Assembly (NCBI GenBank): GCA_017591395.1
Contig: WEDG01001550.1
Location: 27,501 to 91,500 of the forward strand
DNA from: Schistocephalus solidus
Lineage: Eukaryota; Platyhelminthes; Cestoda; Diphyllobothriidea; Diphyllobothriidae
Reading direction: 5' to 3'
Length of the DNA stretch: 64,000 nucleotides
Within the stretch, counting starts at the first letter, position 1. The number at the start of each line of letters is the position of its first letter. Made by a program: the position numbers and the translations under genes. The notes beneath the pieces are model-generated. The model ran no database searches, was not told the origin of the DNA, and saw only the letters and a program-made list of their open reading frames with translations. Positions 14,200 through 24,415 of this stretch are shown here, piece by piece.

Positions 14200-15085
14200 T
14201 TGGTGCTCTTATAAAGTTAGATTTACCTTGTAAAAAGTATGCAGAAAATCATTTTTTCTTATGTTCTTCTCATAGCAACTCACCTCGTCTTTAAATATGT
14301 TACTCAAAGAAAGGGTATCTTCCAGTTTCAAGAAAACGTTTCCAATTAAGAGAATCTTCGAATGATTAAGTTTTTCCTGAAGTAGTATCTTATCAGTCCG
14401 TTCAGTAGTGCTATTTTTTTTAAAGTACACGACATGATGAATGTTTTTTGCAAACTTTTATGAACGCTGTACGGCACCTTCGTAACAGCACAGAGGAATG
14501 CATGGTTTTCCTTAAATGGGAATTGTTCAACCTTACGAGTTTAGAATACTCAACCCGTGTACATCAGCAGGTTCAATTAAAACTTTTTCGGGACTTGTAA
14601 ATGTTTTTAAGCTGGATGATACTAATTGATCCAGTATGACATTTGAAGATGATGTGGGTTGCTACAATACGTGTTTGTAAAAGGCTGTTCTTACGTGATT
14701 TCTATAAAATATGTTACAAACATATCTAAAGCATCTAAAATCGATTAGAAAAGACACGCTACAAGTAAAACATACTACCTGTTATCTGCCACTGTTTCTG
14801 ATTATGCGTTTTGTTGAGAAACCGAAACATCAGGTCAATAAACGTTTTTTTCTTCAGTGATCGCATTTTCTCCTCTAGCACTAATGATTGCCTTTATGGC
14901 GAATTTTAGTTTTTCAGATAGCCGCATTGAAAGGCTGACATCCTATCGTGACTTAAATATCCTTAAATTATGCTGCATGCAGGCAGCATTAAAATCCTGC
15001 CCACGTACTCCATTTGAATCGATATTGTGTTTCAGAATTCCAGTTAATGTTTGTTGTGGTATATCACCTTTTGGAAGAAATTGAA
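14200..15085 (+). repeat. AT-rich repeat family D, copy 2
   Basis: GCAACTCACCTCGTCTTTAAA and the following ACTCAAAGAAAGGGTAT correspond to GCAACTTACCTCGTCGTCAAA and ACTCAAAGGGAGGGTAT at 33.0 kb, then to TCAGTCCGTTCAGTAGTG. The right part contains the hammerhead-like motif described separately, so two elements may be joined here. Confidence 0.55.
14798..14836 (+). ncRNA. Hammerhead-ribozyme-like motif (decayed)
   Basis: CTGATTATG, a GTTT...AAAC stem, CCGAAAC, then ATCAGGTC followed by AATAAACG. This fits the order CUGANGA, stem II, GAAA, short stem III and GUC cleavage site of the minimal hammerheads known in Penelope-like elements. Core position G8 is T here, so it should be inactive. The downstream AGGTCAATAAACG is shared exactly with the motif at 19.76 kb. 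Confidence 0.45.
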
Positions 15086-16318
15086 GACACTCTGAAGTGT
15101 AGCATTGGCAATTCTTTCTAACTTGTAGTTCGTGAACTGATGGCTTGTTCAAACGAGTGCAACACTAGGTATACAGTCAATACCAATTACCCAGGTTTAT
15201 CGACGTGTCTAGGGAGGTTCTAAAATGTGTCTTCTTGGCCATTTATAAAAGTCATAATGGCGTACCCAGGATAAAGGCGTGCCAAGGTGGTGAGCATCTC
15301 GAGAACCTGTGACGATATGTGTTTCATCTAGAAAAATACTCAAAATTACGAAGATGTCCCAAAATCGGAATCTCTGCACTTTTTAACGCCTAGTATTTAA
15401 TAACGAAGCATCAGGTGTAGGAACCCGTATGATTAATATCATCAAACAGTTGGGAGAAAAATAAACCAAAATGGGGAAGGACTAGAAATAACTAACTGAT
15501 GACCTTTTTGGTAAAGTACGTATTTCAAATCTTCTGCGGCCAATAGTGATTAACATAATAAATGATGTGCCTAGTGCTGCGTTCCGCAAACACGACTGAC
15601 TAGCCAAGGATACAAGAACCTCTAGTAATTGTTCTTGCTCAGAACAACCTAGAAATACGAGTTTATGGACGACCTATGTTGACGATCATCCTAACTGAAA
15701 TGCACACACAAACACAACCAAGCTGTTTAAGTGCCTGGCCCAAGTAGATGTACCTACTAGCGTCAGCTTGTCAGAACGCGAAAGCGTACTGTGCAAGCCA
15801 TGCAGATCCGTGATCTTCTATCGATAGATGCTACGGTTTACGTTTTTCGGATTAAAATCGTGTCCCTCGGAGTGTATACTGATATAATTCTTCAAAAACT
15901 ATAACTTCTCGTAGGCATTTTTCATCAGCCAGACCAGATTTCCGGACGGAGCACAGGCTTTCCATTTTGCTTGGAGTCCCCAGCTAGTGATGAGAAATAA
16001 TAATCAACCACCGACGAAGAAGGGAGGAGACTGAATGAACCGTAAGGGCTTATTTACCTTGTTGCCTCACTGCACGTTGAGTTAGAGACTTTGAAATTTG
16101 AGCACATGCTAATTTGCTATTGACTAAGACCGGGAATATTTAAACAGAGTTGATGCTACAAAATGCAGTCTAATAGCCAGTCGTTGTGCCTTACATGGGC
16201 AAAAGAGTCGAACCCCGTGCTACTGAAATGCCTTGGTCGAATGTAAGCAAATGAAAAGGAATATGAAACGTCGTCTGTCTAACTTCCCGCTGACAAAAAT
16301 GTTGGTGTTAGTTGATCA
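15086..16318. other. Unannotated sequence
   Basis: No exon or repeat recognised. Confidence 0.5.
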
Positions 16319-16572
16319 ATGCTCACCGATCGTTTACGGAACTCACTCGTCCGTTCTGTCATCCTCGAGCACGACCAGCAGCCACACAGCGACTGGAATT
16401 GTAGCAAGATGAACATTGCCAACAAAGACAATCGAGGTTGTAATAGCCATTTCTGGTTCATTATCCATCATCAGCCAATCATACCCAAACCCATTTGGTG
16501 CACGAGCCGAGGCTCGAACTCACAACCTGATAATTAGAAGTCCAACGTTCTAACTCACTGCAACATGGGCTC
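16319..16572 (-). repeat. tRNA-Arg-derived SINE (anticodon TCT-like)
   Basis: On the minus strand: GAGTTAGAACGTTGGACTTC, then TAATTATCAGGTTGTGAG and TTCGAGCCTCGGCTCG. This has the anticodon-arm GTTGGACTTCTAA and B-box of a tRNA-Arg. The body TGGCTGATGATGGATAATGA and TGTCTTTGTTGGCAATG follows, then a tail with ACGAGTGAGTTCCGTAAACG. The body is shared with the + strand copy at 16.8-16.96 kb. Confidence 0.7.
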
Positions 16573-16687
16573 GTTGTCTTGCCGAATAATGAGCCAGAAA
16601 AGACCGTTCTAGTTTCCCTTGTTTTTTTTTGTCCGCAACGTTCTTTTGCCTTACTAATACCCGTTGTGCGGCTTCGGGCGGAGCTCG

Positions 16688-16960
16688 AGCGTGATCCCCA
16701 AGGCAGAACGGGACGAGTGAGTCCTGTTAACTATCGGTGAGCGTTCATCATCGAATGTCAATATTCCAAATCTAAGCCGGCAAAACAACGAACCCTGGAC
16801 GCAGTGGGTAAAAGCATTGGACTTCTCTTCAACAGGTCGCGGGTCCGAGCCTCTGGTGCGACACCATCTGGGGTTGCGTATGAATGGCTGATGATAGCTA
16901 ATGAGACAGAAATGACCATTCCAGTCTCCCTTTGTCTTTGTTGGCAATTTTAATATGCCT
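16688..16960 (+). repeat. tRNA-Arg-derived SINE, with a preceding SINE tail
   Basis: The head GTGGGTAAAAGCATTGGACT, then TCTCTTCAACAGGTCGCGGG and TCCGAGCC, and the body TGGCTGATGATAGCTAATGA and TGTCTTTGTTGGCAAT, match the 16.4 kb copy. Upstream, 16690-16760 holds the tail phrase GACGAGTGAGTCCTGTTAAC and ATCGGTGAGC. In the other copy this phrase follows the body, so two SINEs sit in tandem here. Confidence 0.65.
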
Positions 16961-19140
16961 AAAACAATTTAAAGTGATTGAAAAGTCGGGTGGCAAGAAA
17001 CTTCTGACAGGTATTAATATTAAAAAAGCCACGATTGGCATGTTCCCATCTTACGTTTTAATGTAATGTATTGCGTTGAAACCGCAATGGACTTGCCCGC
17101 AAACATGCAATGGTAAAGCGCCGTTGGGAAAACAGGTGATAAAGTTAAGTGGCCTTAAGTGCTCGAAATTCGTGAATCAAAGACGAATTTCCATAGCGGC
17201 TATTCCTTCTTTCTTAAGAATTCAGGAAACCTACTCTTGTCATATTAAGTAATTCGAGTGCCTGAACACGAAACCATGAGTTATTATTTACGACTGAGAA
17301 AGTAAGCAAATTGGAACCTTTTCTATCATTTAAATCAACCCTTTCTCTATTATCAGGCCGAAGTAATCAGTCAGCCTCAAAAATGTGCTCATGTGGACCC
17401 AGTGAATTCCGAAACGATGTAAAAAAGCTTTCATGGGTTGCAGTCTCGGGAGCTCTAAATTGACTTTTGTGGGGCTTCGGCCAAAGAGAGCCTCAACGCC
17501 GGTTTTATGGGTGGATATTAAGATCTTAGTTGTTGTTCTTCAACTTTAAATGCCTACTCTGACGTCAGTCTCAATACAAGGCCATAAAAACACACTATTT
17601 TTCCTCGATAAATCGCGTACTTCCTGCATGCGTGATCTCTCTGTCACACATCCGAAGATGGACAAGTTACATAACTGAAGTTTTGAGAGCGCGCCGTCCT
17701 CTGGAGTTCGCAGATTCGGTGACCTGATTTGGTGAACTGAAGTCTGCAGTGCGCAAAATGTGCAGTGAGGTTCGGTACATCGGCTGTTTTGCAGTCATGC
17801 TAATGACTTTACACGAACGCGCCTGGGCCACATGGTGGTGGTATGAGGTCAAATATGATGGTTTCGCTGTCGAGGCTGTTCGGCTGCTTCATCTGCGCCG
17901 TTAATAAACCCTGCTCATAGGTGTTATAAAAGGCCTTTCGCAAACTTTCTTCGCGAACGGTCCATGTTCGCTGCGTATTGTAATTCGCACACAGTGGAGA
18001 CTGACTTTATTGTGTGCTGCAATCGTCACCTGCCCTGGCTTGTGGCTTCTGATTTGATCCGTTTTTTCGGCTAACACGCCGATAAAGACACGTAGGCATA
18101 GAGTCAGTTGCTGTTTGAAGCTCATTCAGCTACCCTTTGTTCAAAGGGAACCTTCTGAAGAGAGAGAGAGTGAATAAGCCTAAAACGGTTTGCTGTTTCA
18201 TTCTCTGCACTCTTCGGATTGCCTTTTACATTGCTTATTTAAACACTTGTCGGCAAGTTAGATGAGCATGCTTTCACTGAGAATGGAGCTACTAAGATTG
18301 ATCCGCGTTTATTCAATAATAAATACTTGTGTTTATTAAACGGTACTATAAAGAGGCCGCGGAACGTGCCCTAGGGGGTTCTCTATGCTTGTTCACGTTT
18401 CACAGAGAACCTAAACTTATTCATTGTCCGAGTATTCGGAGTTCATGTCAATATGATTGTGAGTGTTCTTCTCCGACACCTTTACTCCATACTCTTAAGG
18501 GATCTTGATTGACCTTTTCTTAGATTTATTGCGTAGGAATCTAGCCATGATTATGGAATATCAGTCCTTCCACGAAAATGTATATCCCACTACGTGAAAC
18601 CCAAATGTTTGACGACACATCTAGAGCCCTAAAAATTTAACAATGTTCAAGCACCGACGTCGTTTACGGGAAAAAACTTATTGGTTTATCTTCCTCTTAT
18701 CTGATTTGCATAGGTTTTTCTTAAGATTCACAGCCTAAATGCTTTTTAAGGGTCCGTAACCAAGGCAATCACAAGTTTCAAATTATGCTTCTTAGTTATT
18801 TAGACGTACTCTTTTAGGGATGACTTTGCGGTATGGTAAAATAATCCGGGCGCTAGCGTTCAAGGGCATTTACGAAGGGAAATCATGCATACAGTAGGGG
18901 CTCTACAATCCTCAATGCTCCTCGGGATCACGCAAGAATTGAGCGAGCGCGAGGTTACATCTACTGCATTAGAAATGACCGCTTCGGATGCCTAATAGAC
19001 GTACCAACTTCTTGGCCACGTCTAAAATACCTGTTTTCAATACTGGAAGGCAAACGTGTATGCTTGAATAAAACTGAACTTTTGCGCCTACACCGGTGAC
19101 AAGTACTCGCAGGGAATAAAGAAGTGGCTGTCATTTCAGG
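16961..19140. other. Unannotated sequence with a GC-richer segment at 17.66-18.13 kb
   Basis: Nothing is recognised apart from 17660-18130. There the minus strand carries two adjacent open frames with coding-like composition (for example FSSPNQVTESANSRGRRAL) separated by stops. This could be a worn transposon protein, but no family was identified. Confidence 0.4.
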
Positions 19141-19235
19141 ATGCTTGTTAGACTAAACGTGCATCGGGTTAGAGCCCAGCGTGGCCAGCCAGACTGGAGG
19201 ACAAAATCAATTGAGAGAAAAAGTGAAAGCAGTTC
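19141..19235 (+). repeat. Possible tRNA-derived SINE relic
   Basis: TTAGACTAAACGTGCATCGG followed by GTTAGAGCCCAGCGTGGCC resembles the B-box end of the 9.6 kb SINE. It is followed by a similar AAAATCAATTGAGAG...GTGAAAGC body. The A box is not recognisable. Confidence 0.35.
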
Positions 19236-19650
19236 GGTAGCCACTCGACTAAAACGTGTGAAAATATAGACAGCTTTTTAATAAATTTATCTTTGGCAGG
19301 ATTATTTTAAGGTGAATTAGTTGGTGAAAAAGGTCAGTTCTCATAGCCACGCTTCCGTTGGATGGACAACGTCAAATTACTTCGGAAAAGGTTGCAAACA
19401 TATAATTCTGAAAAGCAGCAGAAGGTACCATTTTTGCGGGACCTTGTTAGGAGCAAGACGTTAAGTGAAAGCACTGTCAATTAATACATTTGAAAACACA
19501 TCGATGTGAAGTCACTGACTAAGGTGAATCAGTTTCTAACGCAATGAGAGCTAAAATCAGGAATACACTAAATATATCTGGTGGTTTGGAGGAGTAACCC
19601 GAAATTCAAAAATCCCAGCGCAAATTCTAATAGGTTTTGCTTACACAACT

Positions 19651-19698
19651 GAAGAAGAAGAAAAGAAGAAGAAGAAGAAGGAGAAGAAGAAGAAGAAA
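19651..19698. repeat. (GAA)n microsatellite
   Basis: An impure GAA/GGA run lying just 5' of the hammerhead-like motif. In the forward frame it would encode a Lys/Arg/Glu tract, but no splice signals or flanking coding sequence support an exon. Confidence 0.85.
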
Positions 19699-19756
19699 TT
19701 GCGATTGATTGGCCTGGTGTTGCAGATTCTCGTTCGAACACATCTGTGACTGTCTC

Positions 19757-19794
19757 TGGTGATGAGTCCATGTGAGGATCCGAAACGTTAGGTC
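19757..19794 (+). ncRNA. Hammerhead-ribozyme-like motif (one core base changed)
   Basis: TGATGAGTCC, a six-base loop, AGGATCCGAAAC, GTTAG and GGTC followed by AATAAACG. TCC pairs with GGA to form stem II, and AC-GTTAG-GT gives the two-base-pair stem III typical of Penelope-type minimal hammerheads, with GTC as the cleavage triplet. The base at core position C3 is G, and two extra bases bulge from stem II, so activity is doubtful. Confidence 0.5.
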
Positions 19795-20336
19795 AATAAA
19801 CGCCATAGTCCATCGATCGCCTCTTCTTCTTATACGCTCTCACTGTCATAATGAAGGAGGCCTGTTTTTATAAGAGCAAACGCAACCAATACGCTCTCCT
19901 TTAACACCGTTTCGCCTTTTCTTTGCGTGAGTCAGAGATCACAACCAAGTATACTTATGGCTCTTTCCATTTAAACAATGAACTCGGGCTTCACATCTTT
20001 CATAAGTATTTTACCTTGCTGTAGAGAAGATCCTGAAAGTCTAAATAGACTGCACTTTATACGAAATGACTGATCTTCTTTTAAATCGGGGTTGAGAACC
20101 CTGGCACTACCAGGATAACTACCTATTCCTGCCTCCTATTTCGATAAATGCCGAAATCATTTTTTTTCGAAAATGCCATTTTTCAAGGGAATCAATCAAG
20201 AAGGGATTCTTCTTAGTAGGCTAGGTTATTTTAGGTAAGCTGATAACTTCCTATTGAACGTTAGTCAATTCTTACTGAATTTTATGGCACAAGTGCAGAA
20301 CCCACAATATGTGCCGTTTATTGTTGTTATCAACAG
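19795..20336. other. Unannotated intron-like sequence upstream of the first recognised exon
   Basis: No RA1-encoding exon was found here or further upstream. The stretch ends in a TTATTGTTGTTATCAACAG acceptor. Confidence 0.5.
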
Positions 20337-20718
20337 AGACAACAGCAGTTGGAAGTAGGTGGAATCGCTAAATGGCGAAGTGCCGGCAATCTCCTTGGAG
20401 AAAGCTCTGGCGATGCATCCCTCCAGCCCAACCGAATTCGCACTAAGAACTCAGTTGCCAGCAGCTCCGATGAGCTCTTTTTTCCCACGGATGCTAAATC
20501 AAAATCCCTTAAGGGCAAAAAGTCAAAACAGAAGCACAAGGGCAGTGCAGATGAAGGCGCTAGTTCGTCCCGACTCTGGAATGCCAAGAAGTCGAAAAAG
20601 GACTTGAAAGGTGTCACTGATGGCAAAGACCACACGGATGCAGTTATTCGAACTGCATCACTGCCCGACTTTCTCGAGAATGAACCATCTTCGGGTGCCC
20701 AGCAGAGAGGGAGTGCCA
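20337..20718 (+). CDS. AFDN: Afadin/Canoe exon 1 of those recognised: basic linker before RA2
   Basis: Encodes about 127 residues beginning RQQQLEVGGIAKWRSAGNLL. They are rich in Ser and Lys, with a clear basic patch (KGKKSKQKHKG, KKSKKDLKG), and end GAQQRGSA plus one base. In animal afadins the segment between the two Ras-association domains is likewise a Lys-rich linker, after an RRRQQ-type motif. The 5' junction follows ATCAACAG; the donor is GCCA|GTAGGT, leaving one base. That base joins GT of the next exon to give Ser, producing SGTLTIFLDG, which matches the conserved start of RA2. The frame is open upstream to the acceptor. Assignment rests mainly on correct phase into the RA2 exon. It is flanked by kilobase introns, and the preceding exon (RA1) is not identified. 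Confidence 0.8.
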
Positions 20719-21384
20719 GTAGGTTATTATTTATGTTTTTTCTCTGTTATAAAGATATTTTTCGTTCAGTGTCATGTGAATGGAGACCTTGAGGAGAATA
20801 CATTATACACCGTGCCCACACGCACTTGCAGCAACATCAAATACAAAAACTCTCCTCCGCCACCTTGCAAAAAAGCTCTAGCGTGTGGAAATGAGGTCTT
20901 GCTAGATGCAAGACTACAACTAGAGTCTTGGGATTAGAGTCTCGCTCGAATCAATTCTACCTCACACATTTGCACACAGTTCATTGAATGCTATGCAGAA
21001 TGATCTCCGGGGAGCTTAAATTATAAACAAGGAAGGGCTGGAAATCGAATTCAAAGTCAGCAGATTAACATTTTTGGAACGGAAAAGCAATCAGCGCAGG
21101 AATACCCAGAGTGAACGGGGAACTACCTCTAACGCCTGCTTTTTTGCGCCTGATTTTTTCATCTATGTGACACGTTGATTCGACAGTTGCTGACGGTGGT
21201 ATTCGGGACATTTTTGAAACTGACAGTTAAAATGGAAAATACATGCAGCTATCGTTCCGAGTTAGTATATTCCATACCAATGCAGAAGGCCCGAGGTTGA
21301 ACTCCATCTAATGGTCGGTTTTCTGGTTTTGTATCTTTGTAGTTTCTCCTATTCTCTCCTAATTTTTGAAATTATGAACTATGC

Positions 21385-21600
21385 TATAGTTCAACCGTTG
21401 AAGTCCGCCTATATCCACCGTATGCTCTTCAACATGGTGATACAGGGACGGTGACTTGTGCGAAAATTAGTTTTAAGTGATAGTAGACTTGCACTGCATC
21501 TTCCACACTCTCTCTTCCCTTACCCGCCTGTGTTCGGTGTCAAGACATAGTCAAGAAGACCGGAGGCGGGATTGGGTGCAGATGAATAAGCTCCCCATAG
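21385..21600 (-). repeat. Repeat family A, 3'-end fragment
   Basis: Very similar to the fragment at 3.0-3.2 kb, including AAAATTAGTTTTAAGTGATA on the plus strand and AGTCAAGAAGACCGGAGGCG. It begins at the same family 3' end (AGTTCAACCGT on the plus strand). Confidence 0.75.
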
Positions 21601-22099
21601 AGACAATACAGGCAGTAGCTAAAAGCTCAGACATACTCAACACTGAAACTGGAGTGTACATCAGAAAGCACATATGAGGATGGGGCCCATTGATGTGCTG
21701 CACCACACAACGGCCCAGAATTGGTGAAATCCGTGTCAGGGCTTTTATCTAAAAGCGATGTTTTCAGTATGCTGAGTCATTCAATGTTTACATATTACTG
21801 ACAGTTTGTTGGCAGCTTGTGAATATTATCCCCGTGGTTGGCAAGTGTGCCCGCAACAACCCAGGCAAGGTTAACCTAGTATGAACTCTTGGGCTAGGTG
21901 ATTCTGTTTCTTTTTCTGTTTTGTAAGCTCCCCATTGGCCTTAGTTTGTACTAAAAAAAATTCTAGCCCACAACAGTGTTTGACTGAAAAATGGGGCAAA
22001 TAATACCGCAGTTCTTGAAGGATTATTTTTCCTACTGAACAGGATGGGTTTAGTGGCACGAAGGCCCAGGCTGTATGAGCTGGGATCTTTCCGCTGCCT

Positions 22100-22425
22100 C
22101 TATCCTCTTGTTAATTTGTTAAAATCTTGGCCACGTGTCCGGTGTAGGTCGGAGAACGTGATGGCACGCTTATGTGGGAATTTCACCGTGCCAGCCACCT
22201 GCGTCAAATCCTGCCTCCAGTCTGCCTGACTCTGTATTGACATCGGGCACGGGTGGGTGAGGGAAGACAGAGAGGGAGAGAGTATGTGTGCGGCAGATGC
22301 AGTGCAAGTCCACTATCCTTTAAAACTAATTCACGTGCAAGTCTCCGCGCTTGCTTTCAACCTTCTGTGATACACGTGGTGGACATCGTCGAATTCGACG
22401 TTCGAACTGCCCCAGTTAACAACAA
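22100..22425 (+). repeat. Repeat family A, 3' portion
   Basis: Carries the GCCAGCCACCTGCG, CTGACTCTGTATTGACATCGG, GCAGATGCAGTGCAAG and ACGTGGTGGACATCGTCG landmarks and ends near TTCGAACTGCC, the family's 3' end. Confidence 0.7.
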
Positions 22426-22782
22426 GCCGTCGTAAAAATAGGATGCTGAACACGTATAAGTGCCGACATTTTCCTATGATGACGTTATTAACGGACATGC
22501 GCCAAAATGCTTTAACTGTAAGAAAAGTTGATGAGAGGGACTGAACGTAGAAGATTTAATTTCCATTACATAAGTAGCCCAAATCCGAAAGCCGGGGTGC
22601 CCGGATGCATTTTATGTGAGTGGATCAATTAAGTAAGTAGATGAGATTGGCGTTTAGACTGTCAGGTCTGTAACCCTAGATATCCACTTTTTCCAGGTCA
22701 TTACACACATTTGCAATGTAAAGTATTAAAGTTTACTCCAGTTTTTCACGGCATGAATAAATCTTTCACACCAACAACATAG

Positions 22783-22978
22783 GTGGGACCCTGACGATCT
22801 TCCTGGATGGCTGCGACCTCCCAGACGCCCACCGCCAGTTAAAATCCTCATCCTCGGAAAGCGCACAGCAGCTGATTAATCGACTGTTGGCCATTTACGG
22901 ACTTCACACACAGGGATTTGCAAGTAACTCCTATTGTCTGCAGCAAATCAATATACCGCCCAAGCATGAGCGTCTCCC
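22783..22978 (+). CDS. AFDN: Afadin exon 2: second Ras-association domain, N-terminal part
   Basis: Encodes GTLTIFLDGCDLPDAH, a Ser-rich turn, then AQQLINRLLAIYGLHTQGFA and NSYCLQQINIPPKHERLP. This follows the RA2 fold of afadin: GGTLRIY strand, an acidic/Pro turn, an amphipathic helix ending in a KYGL-like motif, and a strand corresponding to DYCIARVMLPPG. The acceptor is CAACATAG. A first GT at 22924 would cut the domain and leave the wrong phase; reading through to CTCCC|GTAAGT at 22978 keeps the strand and leaves two bases that join A of the next exon. RA domains of afadin bind Ras/Rap GTPases. Key binding residues cannot be checked by eye. Confidence 0.9.
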
Positions 22979-23107
22979 GTAAGTCCTGTCTTGTCTATGG
23001 ACTCAATGCTCCTCATTTTCACTCCCTCGCTCTCACCTGCCATTTACCCCTTACGATTTCAACCTTTCCTTTCCATTTGTTTCTTCTCTGTCGTTTGATT
23101 CCAGTTC

Positions 23108-23529
23108 CTCCGCATCCTCCTCCCCGTTCTCCGCTTCCAAACCCTTACATTTATTTTCTTCCAGCAACCACTGAGGGTGGTGGAGGCGGATGCACACACT
23201 TGTCTGTTGTTAGCACAGTTTCAGGTGTTACCGAGGCTCTTCAGAGGAATTAATTTGCCGTCTGCTTGAGTACAGAAACCTCAGTTTTGTAAATTCCCTC
23301 AGAAACGAAACGTTAACTTGAAGTAAATCGGTCTCAATTAAGCTTTGTAGGCTCCAACCGAGAGTTGATATGCGTATTTGGGCCCAAATCCATCAGCCAT
23401 AGTGGGATAACCACGTACAACTCCTAAGCTGCCAGAAGGCAGCCAAGGGGCCTAATTCAAACTTATTGACTCCGCATCCTCCTCCCCGTTCTCCGCTTCC
23501 AAACACTTACATTTTTTTTCTTCCAGCAA
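23108..23529 (+). repeat. 311-bp family C segment flanked by 60-bp direct repeats
   Basis: Positions 23108-23167 and 23470-23529 are the same 60-bp sequence with two mismatches. Between them, 23163-23473 matches 25723-26033 over 311 bp with three differences that I can see and no indels. The match ends inside the last and first few bases of the flanking repeat. Confidence 0.9.
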
Positions 23530-24370
23530 TTCATTATCTTAAATGCCATCTAACTTTGGCTCCCACGCGCACTCCCATTAAATTTTCCCTCTTTAATTTA
23601 TCAAATGCCTCCTTAATGTCATTTTGTCCTTGCGTCATCTTCCTTATTTCTTCCAGTTTTACCCGCGTTCCTTTTACACTTTCTTGGTAGGCATCCTCTT
23701 CCTCTGCTTCTATCACTTTCTCTTTCCTAGCTTTCGTACCCATTCTTAATTGTTCTTCCTTTTTCCTTCGTCAAGCATTTCAATTACCCCGATTTTTTTC
23801 TTTCCGCAAACTCTCCCGTTCGGTTCTCTCTTCAGTTCTTCCATTTCTTGTTTCTCCCTCTTTTCCCTTCCATGTTCTTCCTAGTTTCTTCCTCTTCATC
23901 GTCAGCTGCTTCCTTTTCTCATTCTCGTATTTTCTTATGTTTCTTCCATCAAAACGTTTTCCTTCCTCCTTTTTTCGTACCATTTTATTATTAGCCTTGT
24001 TTATTCTCTCCCCATTCTCCTCCCTTTTCTCATTTGTTTTCCTCTTTTGTCTCCCTCCTTTTTTTACCTAGAGCTTCCAAGTCATCCTCTGTTTTCAATT
24101 TGCCAATCTTTTTCTTCATCCTCATATTACTCTTCGCCCTCATGACTATCTTGTCATTCTGAATTTTTTCCCTTAACTAATCCCGCACTCCCATTATACA
24201 AGCAAAGGTTTTCCAATTCTTTCTACTAAAAGTTTTCTTTTGGCAGCTCCTTTATGGAAGTTCCCCCTGTCTAGTATATATTGCTCGTTGTTACCTCGAT
24301 AACGTTTCTCTTTCTCCAATTTCTTACGCCTACTAGCACCGTCCTCATCGCCATTACGTTTTAGAAACGC
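23530..24370 (-). pseudogene. Possible decayed coiled-coil coding sequence (transposon ORF1-like)
   Basis: The minus strand is purine-rich and stays open in long patches: about 45 codons near 24350-24190 (KKLEKEKRYRGNNEQYILD, then GNFHKGAAKRKLLVERIGKP), 67 codons at 23983-23780 and 69 codons at 23743-23534 (KVIEAEEEDAYQESVKGT, KLEEIRKMTQGQNDIKEAF). Composition is that of a charged coiled coil, with stops and frame changes between patches. This resembles the nucleic-acid-binding ORF1 or gag-like protein of a retroelement, but no specific family was recognised. A purely compositional origin from a CTTCC-type repeat is possible. Confidence 0.4.
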
Positions 24371-24415
24371 CTTTTTTTACTCCGTTCGAGGTTAAATGAC
24401 CGTCTCTTTCCCTAG

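Larger units (their letters stand above)
20719..22782 (+). other. Afadin intron with two family A insertions
   Basis: GT-AG bounded (GTAGGT to CAACATAG). Contains family A copies at 21.39-21.6 kb (minus) and 22.1-22.42 kb (plus), and nothing coding that I recognise. Confidence 0.7.
22979..24415 (+). other. Afadin intron containing a pasted family C segment and a coiled-coil remnant
   Basis: Runs from GTAAGT to TCTCTTTCCCTAG. It holds the 60-bp duplication with its 302-bp insert (23108-23529) and a strongly strand-biased pyrimidine-rich stretch (23530-24370), both described separately. Confidence 0.85.

Noticed and set aside
19652..19700. (GAA)n tract as the Lys/Glu linker after RA1 of afadin
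   Set aside because: Afadin does have such a linker, but here there are no splice signals or adjoining coding sequence, and the tract sits beside a retroelement-like motif.
22924..22929. GTAACT as the RA2 exon donor
   Set aside because: Using it would cut the conserved YCLQQINIPP strand and break phase with the next exon; GTAAGT at 22979 fits both.
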